Assembly (NCBI GenBank): GCA_019247245.1
Contig: JAFAPF010000468.1
Coordinates: 1-17,400, forward strand
Reading direction: 5' to 3'
DNA: 17,400 nucleotides
Source of the DNA: Rubrobacter sp.
GTDB lineage: Bacteria; Actinomycetota; Rubrobacteria; Rubrobacterales; Rubrobacteraceae
The translations under genes were made by a program, and so were the position numbers. How positions within the stretch are numbered: position 1 is the stretch's first letter; the number at the start of each line of letters is the position of its first letter. Below the pieces are notes generated by a model. The model was not told where the DNA came from. It was given only the letters and a program-made list of their open reading frames with translations, and searched no databases. Below are positions 1 to 7,384 of this stretch, piece after piece.

Positions 1-801
1 CCGTTCGTGTTGGTGATCGAAGGCTCCATCCCCAACGAGAACATCAACGGGGATGGCTACTGGACGTCATTCGGTAACCATCCGGACACCGGCCAGCCGA
101 TGACGCTCAACGAGTGGATCGGCCTTCTGGCACCGAGGGCGTGGGCGGTGGTTGCGGCCGGAACCTGCGCGACCTATGGCGGGATCCACGCGATGGCGGG
201 TAACCCCACGGGTTGCATGGGTCTTGCCGACTACCTGGGATGGGACTTCCGCTCTTGGGCTGGCATCCCGATCGTCAACGTGCCCGGGTGTCCCGTGCAG
301 CCGGACAACTTCATGGAGACTTTGACATGGTTGCTCTATCAGGCAGGTGGCATGGCTCCAATGATCCCGCTCGATGACCAGCTCAGGCCCACGTGGCTCT
401 TTGGGAAGACCGTCCACGAGGGTTGCGATCGGGCCGCCTACTACGAGCAGGGCGACTTCGCTATGGACTACAACTCGCCCAAGTGCCAGGTGAAGATCGG
501 TTGCTGGGGGCCGGTCGTCAACTGCAACGTAACGAAGAGGGGTTGGATGGACGGGCTCGGAGGCTGCCCTAACGTGGGTGGCATCTGCATAGGCTGCACG
601 ATGCCGGGCTTCCCGGATAAGTTCATGCCGTTCATGGACGAGCCGCCGGGGGGGACGCTTTCTTCAACCTTGACCAAGGCCTACGGCACCATGATCCGGA
701 AGCTGCGCAGCATAACCAACGACACGGTAAACAAAGAACCGAAGTGGCGCCACAACCGTCAGGAGCTCACGACCGGCTACAACCCGCGGTGGCCGCGGTA
801 G
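1..801 (+). CDS. hhyS: Group 1h-type [NiFe] hydrogenase small subunit, 3' part (5' end outside window)
   Basis: Electron-transfer subunit of the uptake hydrogenase; it carries the iron-sulfur clusters that take electrons from the NiFe site. The frame is open to the left edge, so the GTG at 7 is an internal valine and the N-terminal motif for the proximal cluster is missing. Seen: the AAGTCATYGG motif (Cys codon 166-168), an NVPGCPVQPD motif, then a His/Cys-rich C-terminal half (KTVHEGCDR, KCQVKIGCWGP, NCNVTKRG, GGCPNVGGICIGCTMPGFPD) typical of medial and distal cluster ligands. No C-terminal membrane anchor is visible. The large subunit starts 14 bases downstream, preceded by an AAGGGGAAG ribosome site. 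In the characterised group 1h enzyme of Cupriavidus one proximal-cluster ligand is an aspartate (family knowledge); that part cannot be checked here. Assignment to 1h rests on the very close fit of the large subunit and the accessory genes. Confidence 0.95.
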   Translation, partial: PFVLVIEGSIPNENINGDGYWTSFGNHPDTGQPMTLNEWIGLLAPRAWAVVAAGTCATYGGIHAMAGNPTGCMGLADYLGWDFRSWAGIPIVNVPGCPVQPDNFMETLTWLLYQAGGMAPMIPLDDQLRPTWLFGKTVHEGCDRAAYYEQGDFAMDYNSPKCQVKIGCWGPVVNCNVTKRGWMDGLGGCPNVGGICIGCTMPGFPDKFMPFMDEPPGGTLSSTLTKAYGTMIRKLRSITNDTVNKEPKWRHNRQELTTGYNPRWPR

Positions 802-815
802 AAGGGGAAGATCAA

Positions 816-2606
816 GTGGCTATACGAGAGGAAGTTAGTCCCGAATCCAGGAACATCGTGGAGATGTCCTGGGACCCGATAACCAGGATCGTCGGAAACC
901 TCGGGATCTACACCAAGATAGACTTCGACAACCAGGAAGTGGTCGAGTGCAAAAGCACCTCTTCCGTCTTCCGCGGCTACAGCGTCTTCATGAAGGGCAA
1001 GGACCCTCGCGACGCGCACTTCATCACCAGCCGAATCTGCGGTATCTGCGGAGACAACCACGCCGTCTGCTCGGTCTACGCCCAGAACATGGCCTACGGT
1101 ATAGCGATGCCGCCGCTGGCCGAGTGGATCTACAACCTGGGCGAAGCCGCAGAGTACATGTTCGACCACACCATCTTCCAAGACAACCTGGTGTTCGTGG
1201 ACTACTGCGAGCAGATGGTCCGGGAGACTAACCCAAGCTTGCTGGAGCGGGCGGAACAGACGGAGGCTCCCAACGCGGACATCCACGGCTATCGTACCAT
1301 CGCCGACATCATGCGCGCCTTCAACCCCTTCACGGGCGAGATGTACAAAGAGGCCTTGAACATGAGCCGGATCACCCGCGAGATGTTCTGTCTGATGGAG
1401 GGTAGGCACGTGCACCCCTCGACCATCTACCCGGGTGGCACGGGTACAGTGGCGACGCCCCAGGTCTTCACCGACTACCTGAGCCGGCTGATGAGGTGCC
1501 TGGATTTCATAAAGCAGGCTGTTCCAATGAACGATGACGTCTTCGACTTCTTCTACGAGGCGCTGCCTGGCTACGAGGAGGTCGGCCGACGGCGCATTCT
1601 ACTCGGCTGCTGGAGCGCCTTCCAGAATCCTGACCAGTGCGACTACAAGTATCAGAACATGGCCGAATGGGGACGGGCCGCGTTCGTTACGCCAGGTATC
1701 ATCGTGGATGGCGAGTTGTTGACCACGAGCCTGGTAGACATAAACCTGGGGATCCGCATCCTGCTCGGTTCCTCCTACTACGAGGACTGGCAGAACGAGG
1801 AGACCTTCGTAACCCACGACCCCTTAGGCAACCCGGTGGACAAGCGGCACCCGTGGAACCAGACCACCCTCCCGAAGCCCCAGAAGCGGGAATTGGAGGG
1901 AGGGAACTATAGCTGGGTCATGAGTCCACGCTGGTACGATCAGCGCACCGGAGATCACCTGGCGCTTGATACCGGCGGCGGGGCGATAGCCCGGCTCTGG
2001 GCCACGGCGCTCGCCGGTCTGGTTGACGTCGGCTACGTCAAGGCCACCGGCGACAGCGTCCTGATCAACCTACCCAAGACGGCTGGTACGCCCGAGATGC
2101 AGTTCGAGTGGAACATACCGCAGTGGTCCAACGCCATCGAGCGCAATAGAGCCCGAATCTACTTCGTGGCATACTCGGCGGCGATGGCTTTCCACTTTAT
2201 AGAGAAGGCTCTCGCGTTGGTGCATGCGGGAGACACGCAGGTCTTCCAGGAGTTCGACGTGCCCGACGAGGCGATCGGTTGCGGATTCCACGAGGCGGTG
2301 CGCGGGGTCCTCTCGCATCACCTAGTAATCCGGGACGGCAAGATCGCAAACTACCACCCCTACCCGCCCACGCCGTGGAACGGGTCTCCTACCGATTGGT
2401 ATGGCACCCCCGGTCCCTACGAAGACGCGGTCGCGGGGCAGCCGATCTTCGAGGAGAACGGGCCGGACAACTTCAAAGGCATCGATATCATGCGAGCCGT
2501 GCGTAGCTTCGACCCGTGCCTGCCCTGCGGGGTGCACATGTACCTGGGCAATGGCAAGGTGCTCGAGAGACGGCACTCCCCGACGCTGGGGATAGACGTT
2601 CAGTAG
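816..2606 (+). CDS. hhyL: Group 1h-type [NiFe] hydrogenase large (catalytic) subunit
   Basis: Catalytic subunit holding the NiFe(CN)2CO centre that splits H2. I chose GTG at 816 (596 residues) because a purine-rich AAGGGGAAG site lies 6 bases upstream and the family-like sequence starts soon after (VEMSWDPITRIVG). The in-frame ATG at 744 lies inside the small-subunit gene and adds an unconserved stretch. Nickel-ligand motifs are intact: SRICGICGDNH with Cys75 and Cys78, and DPCLPCGVH with Cys568, Cys571 and His574. After His574 come 22 residues (MYLGNGKVLE...) that the maturation protease should remove. All four ligands are cysteine, so this is not a NiFeSe enzyme. Long family signatures are visible, such as TSSVFRGYSVFMKGKDPRDA and GRHVHPSTIYPGG. 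The group 1h assignment is from recognition, not from a tree. Confidence 0.96.
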   Translation: MAIREEVSPESRNIVEMSWDPITRIVGNLGIYTKIDFDNQEVVECKSTSSVFRGYSVFMKGKDPRDAHFITSRICGICGDNHAVCSVYAQNMAYGIAMPPLAEWIYNLGEAAEYMFDHTIFQDNLVFVDYCEQMVRETNPSLLERAEQTEAPNADIHGYRTIADIMRAFNPFTGEMYKEALNMSRITREMFCLMEGRHVHPSTIYPGGTGTVATPQVFTDYLSRLMRCLDFIKQAVPMNDDVFDFFYEALPGYEEVGRRRILLGCWSAFQNPDQCDYKYQNMAEWGRAAFVTPGIIVDGELLTTSLVDINLGIRILLGSSYYEDWQNEETFVTHDPLGNPVDKRHPWNQTTLPKPQKRELEGGNYSWVMSPRWYDQRTGDHLALDTGGGAIARLWATALAGLVDVGYVKATGDSVLINLPKTAGTPEMQFEWNIPQWSNAIERNRARIYFVAYSAAMAFHFIEKALALVHAGDTQVFQEFDVPDEAIGCGFHEAVRGVLSHHLVIRDGKIANYHPYPPTPWNGSPTDWYGTPGPYEDAVAGQPIFEENGPDNFKGIDIMRAVRSFDPCLPCGVHMYLGNGKVLERRHSPTLGIDVQ

Positions 2607-2634
2607 AGCCTGTAAGCTAGGCAGACGTGCAACC

Positions 2635-2663
2635 AGGCGGGTCCCGCACTATGGGGCCCGCCT
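2635..2663 (+). terminator. Hairpin between large subunit and accessory genes (attenuator or mRNA end-stabiliser)
   Basis: Eleven base pairs, AGGCGGGTCCC against GGGGCCCGCCT with one G-T wobble, and a 7-base loop. It lies 28 bases after the large-subunit stop. No uninterrupted T run follows (only GGGTTTTAG), so full termination is doubtful. It could protect the hhySL messenger or reduce read-through into the accessory genes. Confidence 0.5.
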
Positions 2664-2681
2664 CTATGAAGGGTTTTAGAG

Positions 2682-3575
2682 GTGCTTTTAGACGACCAAG
2701 AACTACGAGGACGAGTCGCCAGGATAGAGACGCTACTGGAGGAGATCGCGTGCCTCAAGGACCCGAATGCCAGGGCCAAAGCTGCGGAGATGGTGCAGGT
2801 TCTTTTAGAACTCTACGGCGAGGGCCTGGCGCGCATGATGGAGGTGATCGCTCAGGGGCAGGAGAGCGAGCGTACCTTCGGGGTCTTTGCCGAGGACGAG
2901 CTGATCTCGCACCTGTTGCTCCTGCATGGGCTGCACCCAGTAGACGTAGAGACGCGGATACTCCAAGCTCTCGAAGAGGTTCGTCCCTACCTGCAGTCTC
3001 ATGGCGGGAACGTGGAGTTGTTGGGTGTGGAAGGCGGCGTGGCGCGTCTACGGATGCAAGGAAGCTGCGACGGCTGTCCATCCTCCGCCGCAACGCTCAA
3101 GCTGGCGATAGAGGAAGCCGTTCAGAAGGCCGCCCCGGACCTAGAGGGAGTCGAGGCCGAAGGCGTGGCTGAGCCTCCGCCAAAGCCAACGACGACCTTC
3201 GTGGCAGCGCCCACGTTGCGCAAAAAGGAGAAGAAGCTGGAGGAGGGTAAGGCTTCCTGGGCTGCCGTCGGTGGGCTGTCCCAACTCTCCGGCGGCGGGA
3301 TGCTGGTGAAGGAGATCTCCGGCGAACCGGTGCTCTTCGTGAAGTTGGAGGACGGTTTCTACGCCTATCGTCACGTCTGCCCTGGCTGCCGGGAATCTAT
3401 GGAGCAAGGCGCTCTGAAGGGAGCGGGGCTAAGCTGCCCGGGGTGCAAGCGTCGTTACGAGGTGCGCCGGGCCGGGAGGTGTCTGGATGATCCGCAACTA
3501 CATCTGGAGCCAATCCCGTTGCTCATGAGCGAGGAAGGCATAGTAAAGATAGCTCTAGCAAGCGCGGTGGGCTGA
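2682..3575 (+). CDS. hhyE: NifU-domain / Rieske-like iron-sulfur protein of the hydrogenase operon (HhyE-like)
   Basis: 297 residues, GTG start. Residues 1-80 are a charged helical N-terminus. Residues about 88-155 form a NifU C-terminal-type domain with the cluster motif GSCDGCPSS (Cys129, Cys132). After a Pro/Lys-rich linker (163-190), residues about 191-297 follow a Rieske fold pattern, but the two ligand pairs read C233-P-G-C236 and C252-P-G-C255. A true Rieske has CxH and CxxH, so both histidines are replaced and four cysteines remain, with H231 and C267 nearby. It may bind an all-cysteine cluster or zinc. In mycobacteria an iron-sulfur protein encoded at this place (HhyE) is needed for hydrogenase function and thought to relay electrons (family knowledge). 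The symbol is given by position and domain make-up. Confidence 0.85.
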   Translation: MLLDDQELRGRVARIETLLEEIACLKDPNARAKAAEMVQVLLELYGEGLARMMEVIAQGQESERTFGVFAEDELISHLLLLHGLHPVDVETRILQALEEVRPYLQSHGGNVELLGVEGGVARLRMQGSCDGCPSSAATLKLAIEEAVQKAAPDLEGVEAEGVAEPPPKPTTTFVAAPTLRKKEKKLEEGKASWAAVGGLSQLSGGGMLVKEISGEPVLFVKLEDGFYAYRHVCPGCRESMEQGALKGAGLSCPGCKRRYEVRRAGRCLDDPQLHLEPIPLLMSEEGIVKIALASAVG

Positions 3576-3582
3576 GGGGTAT

Positions 3583-4254
3583 ATGGTCGAGCAAGGCAAC
3601 AGGAGGGCTTTCTCTGCCTTCTCCTCGCTGCGTCGGTTTGCTCAGGAGGAGTCTGACAAGGTGGCGGAAGCTGCAGAGGCCGCCCAAGAGCGTTGTGAGC
3701 TGTGCAGCGAGCCGATACCGCCCGAGCACCGGCATCTGTTGAACGTTTCCACGCGGGAGATCATATGCGCCTGTCGACCATGCTCTATCCTCTTCGATAG
3801 GGAAGCGGCGAGCGAAGGCAGGTACCGGCTTATACCCGATCGGCGCCTGTTACTCTCGGACTTCGAGATGAGCGACGCGCAGTGGGAGAGCCTGCGGATA
3901 CCCGTGGACATGGCGTTCTTCTTCTATAGCACGCATGCCGAAAGGGTTGTGGCGCTCTATCCGAGCCCGATGGGACCGATGGAGTCACTCTTGAAGCTGA
4001 GCACTTGGCGGGAGCTAGAGGAGAGCAACCTGGTGCTCAAGGGGATGGAGCGGGACGTGGAGGCGCTCCTGGTAAACCGGGTTCGGGGAGCGAGGGCGTA
4101 CTTCCTGGTTCCCCTAGCCGAGTGCTACAGCCTCGTAGGGCTCATCCGGAGTCACTGGAGAGGCCTGAGCGGCGGCCGGGAAGTTTGGGAGGAGATAGGG
4201 CGATTCTTCGAAGAGTTACGCAAGCACTCTAAGACCGTTGGTAGAGGGGGCTAA
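3583..4254 (+). CDS. DUF5947-type hydrogenase-associated zinc-ribbon protein
   Basis: 223 residues, ATG start with GAGGGGT just upstream, 7 bases after the NifU/Rieske-like gene. The N-terminal third has RCELCSEPIPPEHRH (Cys38, Cys41) and ICACRPCSILF (Cys62, Cys64, Cys67), a probable zinc or metal ribbon. The rest is mixed alpha/beta (PVDMAFFFYS, RARAYFLVPLAECYSLVGLIR) with a helical, tryptophan-containing C-terminus. I recognise this as the DUF5947 family that recurs beside actinobacterial group 1h hydrogenases. Its biochemical role is unknown to me; the position suggests maturation or electron transfer. No membrane segment or signal peptide is seen. Confidence 0.8.
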   Translation: MVEQGNRRAFSAFSSLRRFAQEESDKVAEAAEAAQERCELCSEPIPPEHRHLLNVSTREIICACRPCSILFDREAASEGRYRLIPDRRLLLSDFEMSDAQWESLRIPVDMAFFFYSTHAERVVALYPSPMGPMESLLKLSTWRELEESNLVLKGMERDVEALLVNRVRGARAYFLVPLAECYSLVGLIRSHWRGLSGGREVWEEIGRFFEELRKHSKTVGRGG

Positions 4255-4308
4255 GGTTTCGCCTGCTGATAAGGGGTAGAATAAGCTCTCGAGGAAAGGA
4301 GGCAGCAA

Positions 4309-4545
4309 ATGGCGGAAATAAGGGTGGGGAAGCCAGATACGAAGCCGGATGCACCCGCGCACACGAAGGGAATAAACTCGGGCAACGAGCCCGGTGGTAT
4401 CGAGGCGGAGCCCGGCCTCGAATACACTGGTGAGACGGGGGCAGGACGTCCACAGACCAGGTCTTATGCCCGGAAATCCACAGGCATCAACCCCGAGAAG
4501 AGAAACCCGATAGACCCGAACAGTCCGAATCTACCGCCAGCATAG
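4309..4545 (+). CDS. Small conserved hydrogenase-cluster protein of unknown function
   Basis: 78 residues, ATG start with an excellent AAAGGAGG site at 4295-4302. The protein is hydrophilic, rich in Gly, Pro, Asn, Lys and Glu, has no cysteine and no predicted membrane segment, and looks largely disordered. It ends with the pattern STGINPEKRNPIDPNSPNLP. From memory, small proteins with this GIN..RNPIDP..PNL ending recur in actinobacterial group 1h hydrogenase operons. No function is known to me; a linker, chaperone or assembly peptide for the hydrogenase complex is possible. The strong ribosome site suggests high, perhaps stoichiometric, translation. Confidence 0.75.
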   Translation: MAEIRVGKPDTKPDAPAHTKGINSGNEPGGIEAEPGLEYTGETGAGRPQTRSYARKSTGINPEKRNPIDPNSPNLPPA

Positions 4546-4728
4546 CTGGCAGCACGGTTGCACGTCCGGTGCGCTGTTGTGTCCCGGAGCAAGGGCCGTG
4601 AAAGGTCAAGAAAGAGGCACGGAAGGTGAGGCAGATTGGCTTTTCACGCCCCATGTGGCGTGGGACCGAGGAGGATCAGATTCTAAGCTTGAGGACCAAA
4701 AGCAAAGTCGCATTTAGCGGAGTACCTT
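4546..4728 (+). other. 183-base gap inside the operon with several short inverted repeats
   Basis: No convincing gene. Short pairings are visible: GCCAG/CTGGC around the preceding stop codon (4536-4550), GCAC/GTGC (4560-4572), CCGTG/CACGG (4596-4622), CACGCC/GGCGTG (4645-4662) and GTCCC/GGGAC (4581-4585 with 4662-4666), the last enclosing two of the others. The stems are short and one overlaps another by a base, so this is only a candidate structured leader, processing site or attenuator ahead of the DUF6084-type gene. Confidence 0.3.
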
Positions 4729-5376
4729 GTGCCTGATCTGGATTTCAGGGTAGAGGGTGCCGAAGTTCTCAAGTTTGCCGCCGTTCCGAGCCTCCTCTTC
4801 AAGCTACGCATCGAGAACCTGGAAGAAGAACCCATCCGCTCCGTCGCTCTGAACACCCAGATTCGGATCGCGGCAACGCAGCGGCACTACGACATGGCAG
4901 AGCAGGAACGGCTTTTGGAGGTATTCGGCGAGCCGCACAGATGGGGGCACACGTTGCGAAGCCTATTGTGGACCCACACGGTCCTACAGGTTCCTCGGTT
5001 CTCCGGGAGCACGGTCGCGGACATGCCCGTTCCGTGCACCTACGATTTCGAGGTAGTCTGGGCCAAGTACTTCTATGCCCTGGAGGATGGTGAGGTGCCG
5101 CTGGAATTCTTGTTCAGCGGTACGATCTTCTATGCAGGGAAAGGTGGATGGTTGCAGACTGCTCGGATCTCTTGGGAGAAAGAGGCGGAGTTCCGGTTGC
5201 CGATCCAGGTGTGGAAGGAAATGATGGAGCACTATTTCCCCAACAGCGCCTGGATCAGGCTTCATAAGGAAGCTTTCGATCAGCTCTATAGCTATAAGGT
5301 TCGCAGAGGGCTCCCGACCTGGGAAGCCGCTGTACGAGAGCTGCTGCTCGCCAGCGAGCAGGGGGTGGAGCGGTAG
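4729..5376 (+). CDS. DUF6084-type hydrogenase-associated protein
   Basis: 215 residues, GTG start with AGCGGAG 6 bases upstream. It begins MPDLDFRVEGAEVLKFAAVP and continues with a beta-rich first half (FKLRIENL, SVALNTQIRI), a Trp/His-rich middle (RWGHTLRSLLWTHTVLQVP) and a C-terminal part ending in helices. There is one cysteine (in PVPCTYDF) and no recognisable catalytic or metal motif. I recognise it as the DUF6084 family, which is typical of group 1h hydrogenase clusters. The next gene begins one base after its stop, so the two are almost certainly co-translated. Function unknown; the all-beta look would suit a binding or scaffold role (inference). Confidence 0.78.
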   Translation: MPDLDFRVEGAEVLKFAAVPSLLFKLRIENLEEEPIRSVALNTQIRIAATQRHYDMAEQERLLEVFGEPHRWGHTLRSLLWTHTVLQVPRFSGSTVADMPVPCTYDFEVVWAKYFYALEDGEVPLEFLFSGTIFYAGKGGWLQTARISWEKEAEFRLPIQVWKEMMEHYFPNSAWIRLHKEAFDQLYSYKVRRGLPTWEAAVRELLLASEQGVER

Positions 5377-5377
5377 G

Positions 5378-6388
5378 GTGGACGCGGTAAAGAAGATCGC
5401 TGAGGCGGTACTCTACGAAGGATACATACTTTGGCCCTACCGCCGGTCGGCGATAAAGAACCAGCAGCGCTGGACGTTTGGAGGGGTGTACCCGCGGGCT
5501 TACAGCGAGGCCAGGGGCGAGGATGACCCTTGGATGATGCAGACTCAGTGCTTGGTGTTGGGAGACGAAGAATCAACCATCGAGGTGAAGGTGCGTTTTC
5601 TGCACATCGTCGAGCGAAAGGTTGGCACAAGGAAGGGCGAGACGCTGGCGTTTGTGGATGAGTTGCGGGTTGGGGGAGAGTGTCACCTCTCGTGGGATGA
5701 GGCAACCGAGCGGGAGGTAGCGGTCGGACGGCTCAAGCTCGCCGAACTGTTGGAATCCCCCAAGCGAGTAGAGATAGACATCCCCGAGGGTAGTAGGGAG
5801 GAGCCGCTGAAGGATCCCACCGGCGAGGTCGTGGGGGCTTTGGTGCGTAGGTGGCGCTCTTTGCGCGGAGCAGTAGAGGTAGCGGCCAAGCCTCTGCGCG
5901 AGGGGGCCTTCAAGGTAACGGTCAGGGTAACTAATACCACCCCGTGGGGAGGCGAGCACCGGGAAAGTACCCTAAAGCAGACCTTCGCCTCGGCCCACGC
6001 GGCGCTGGAGGTAGAGTGGGGAGAGTTCGTCTCGCTAACCGATCCGCCGGAGGAGCTTCGGGAAGTCGCGCAACGGTGCGAGAACATAAAGATGTGGCCG
6101 GTGCTGGTTGGAGAAGAAGGAAAGCGGAACATGATGCTCTCCTCCCCGATTATCCTCTATGACTATCCCCAGATCGCCCCCGAGAGCCCCGGGGATCTCT
6201 TCGACGGAACCGAGATCGATCAGTTACTCATCATGAGCGTTCTCACCCTTACGGATGAGGAGAAAGAAGAGATGCGGGCCTCCGATCCGCGGGGGCGGGA
6301 GGTATTGGAGAGGTGCGAGTCTCTTTCGCCGGAGGAGCATATGAAGCTGCACGGCGCCATCCGGGAGTTTCGGATGCTGAGGGAGTAG
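5378..6388 (+). CDS. Hydrogenase-cluster protein of unknown function (336 residues)
   Basis: GTG start one base after the DUF6084-type gene, with the purine-rich GGGGGTGGAG (5361-5370) as probable ribosome site. I do not recognise a named domain. Seen: an aromatic N-terminal motif LYEGYILWPYRRSAIKNQQRW, a beta-rich middle with many acidic residues (VEVAAKPL, FKVTVRVTNTTPW), a segment MLSSPIILYDYPQIAPESPGD, and a helical end with LSPEEHMKLHGAIREFR. Its three cysteines are scattered (TQCLVL, GGECHL, QRCENI and ERCESL give four in all) and do not form a clear metal site. No signal peptide or membrane helix is visible. From memory, proteins with this start and end accompany group 1h hydrogenases, so an accessory role in assembly is likely but unproven. 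Confidence 0.75.
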   Translation: MDAVKKIAEAVLYEGYILWPYRRSAIKNQQRWTFGGVYPRAYSEARGEDDPWMMQTQCLVLGDEESTIEVKVRFLHIVERKVGTRKGETLAFVDELRVGGECHLSWDEATEREVAVGRLKLAELLESPKRVEIDIPEGSREEPLKDPTGEVVGALVRRWRSLRGAVEVAAKPLREGAFKVTVRVTNTTPWGGEHRESTLKQTFASAHAALEVEWGEFVSLTDPPEELREVAQRCENIKMWPVLVGEEGKRNMMLSSPIILYDYPQIAPESPGDLFDGTEIDQLLIMSVLTLTDEEKEEMRASDPRGREVLERCESLSPEEHMKLHGAIREFRMLRE

Positions 6389-6389
6389 G

Positions 6390-6701
6390 ATGGACTTCTT
6401 CCGGGAGCAGGAAGGAAGACCCACGCTCGAGAGCGTGGTCGTGGAGGGGGTCGAGCTCAGGAAGGGAAGCAAGGTCCTGCTCTGGCCCTGCTCGGGAGGG
6501 GACATCATGGACATCGCGCTCGGTGGTAAGGCCGCGTTCATCGAGGCTATAGAGCAGGACTACGAGGAGCGTATTTATATTGCGGTGACGTTAGAGGACG
6601 ACCCTGGCAGGGACCTCGGGGACGCTCATATCCTCGGGCACCGGTTCTTCTTCTCCCCCGAGGAGGTTATCCCGCTGGACATGAAGAACGCCGGTGAGTA
6701 A
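6390..6701 (+). CDS. Small hydrogenase-cluster protein of unknown function (103 residues)
   Basis: ATG start one base after the preceding stop; GGGAGTAG over that stop serves as ribosome site. The sequence looks like a compact beta-barrel-type protein: VVVEGVELRKGSKVLLWPC, an acidic middle (IEAIEQDYEERIYIAVTLEDDP) and a GHRFFFSPEEVIPL end. The lone cysteine is in LLWPCSGGD, and no metal-binding pair is seen. Its last 8 bases overlap the start of the maturation protease gene, which points to translational coupling and to a role in the same maturation step. The pattern suits a regulator or chaperone-like partner of the protease or large subunit (inference). Confidence 0.75.
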   Translation: MDFFREQEGRPTLESVVVEGVELRKGSKVLLWPCSGGDIMDIALGGKAAFIEAIEQDYEERIYIAVTLEDDPGRDLGDAHILGHRFFFSPEEVIPLDMKNAGE

Positions 6702-7206
6702 GCGCATCCTGATCGCTGGCGTTGGCAATGTGTTCTTGGGAGACGACGCTTTCGGAGTTGAGGTGGTGAAGCGGCTAGCCGGGCGCGGGTTGCCGGAAGG
6801 CGTCGAGGTGGTGGACTTCGGTATCCGGGGGATGGACCTTATCTACGCGCTGCAGGACGACTACGAGGTAGTCGTCTTCGTTGACGCCGTCCCGCGGGGA
6901 GAGAAGCCGGGTACAGTATATCTCCTCGAGCCGGAGATAGAGGAACATGGGGAGATAGCGCTGGATACCCACGGTATGGACCCCGTCAAGGTGATCAAAT
7001 TCGCCCGCGCTTTAGGCGCCAAACCAACCCGCACCCTCGTGGTGGGCTGCGAGCCGCAGGTGCTCGTGAGTGGAGAAGACTACGAAGACATGCTTATGGA
7101 GCTGAGCGAGCCGGTACGCGCGGCGGTGGAAGAGGCCGTGAAGCTGGTAGAGTCGCTGGTGGAGGAGATCAGTGGAGAGGACAACAAGGTTCGACCCGGA
7201 CGTTGA
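6694..7206 (+). CDS. hupD: Hydrogenase maturation protease (HyaD/HupD/HybD family)
   Basis: Nickel-dependent endopeptidase that removes the C-terminal extension of the large subunit once nickel is inserted; here the expected product is release of the 22 residues after His574 of HhyL. 170 residues, GTG start overlapping the previous gene by 8 bases. The signature GVGNVFLGDDAFGVEVV is at residues 9-25, VDAVPRG at 63-69 and DTHGMDP at 91-97. The ligands corresponding to E. coli HybD Glu16, Asp62 and His93 are Asp18, Asp64 and His93, so the first is Asp instead of Glu. Length fits the family. The C-terminus is a long acidic helix. Confidence 0.93.
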   Translation: MSKRILIAGVGNVFLGDDAFGVEVVKRLAGRGLPEGVEVVDFGIRGMDLIYALQDDYEVVVFVDAVPRGEKPGTVYLLEPEIEEHGEIALDTHGMDPVKVIKFARALGAKPTRTLVVGCEPQVLVSGEDYEDMLMELSEPVRAAVEEAVKLVESLVEEISGEDNKVRPGR

Positions 7207-7236
7207 GCTTTTCTGGGGAAAGGAGGTGAGATCAGT

Positions 7237-7338
7237 ATGAAGAAACTGCTGTTCTTTGGCCTGGTTCTGGGGGTTGGGGCCGCGGTAGCCACGCAATGGC
7301 CGGAAATCCAGAGGTACATGAAGATGAGTAGGATGTAA
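7237..7338 (+). CDS. 33-residue membrane peptide (DUF6893-like) in the hydrogenase operon
   Basis: A short gene with one of the best ribosome sites in the window (AAAGGAGGTGAG, 7219-7230) 6 bases before ATG. The peptide begins MKKLLFFGLVLGVGAAVA and ends QWPEIQRYMKMSRM: one hydrophobic stretch of about 16 residues, then a Trp-Pro and a basic, methionine-rich tail. This matches my recollection of a family of tiny proteins (DUF6893) near actinobacterial hydrogenase genes. It could be a single-span anchor or small partner that brings the soluble hydrogenase or a maturation factor to the membrane; that is inference. It lies 30 bases after the protease gene and 46 bases before hypF. Confidence 0.75.
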   Translation: MKKLLFFGLVLGVGAAVATQWPEIQRYMKMSRM

Positions 7339-7384
7339 AGCTTGCGGAGCGCGGGCTGCGGTTGAATCTGCAAAGGTTGACGCC

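Noticed and set aside
744..815. ATG at 744 as start of the large subunit
   Set aside because: It lies inside the small-subunit gene and adds an unconserved stretch; GTG at 816 has a good ribosome site and joins directly to family-like sequence.
2511..2537. NiFeSe hydrogenase
   Set aside because: Both cysteines of DPCLPC are TGC codons, so no selenocysteine ligand is encoded.
2627..3172. 181-residue plus-strand open frame
   Set aside because: It is Arg/Gly-rich, lacks any domain, and overlaps the NifU/Rieske-like gene in another frame.
4551..4580. Group II intron domain V-like string (GCACGTCCGGT)
   Set aside because: Only one half resembles it; there is no 5' half with GAAA, no boundary sequences and no reverse transcriptase.
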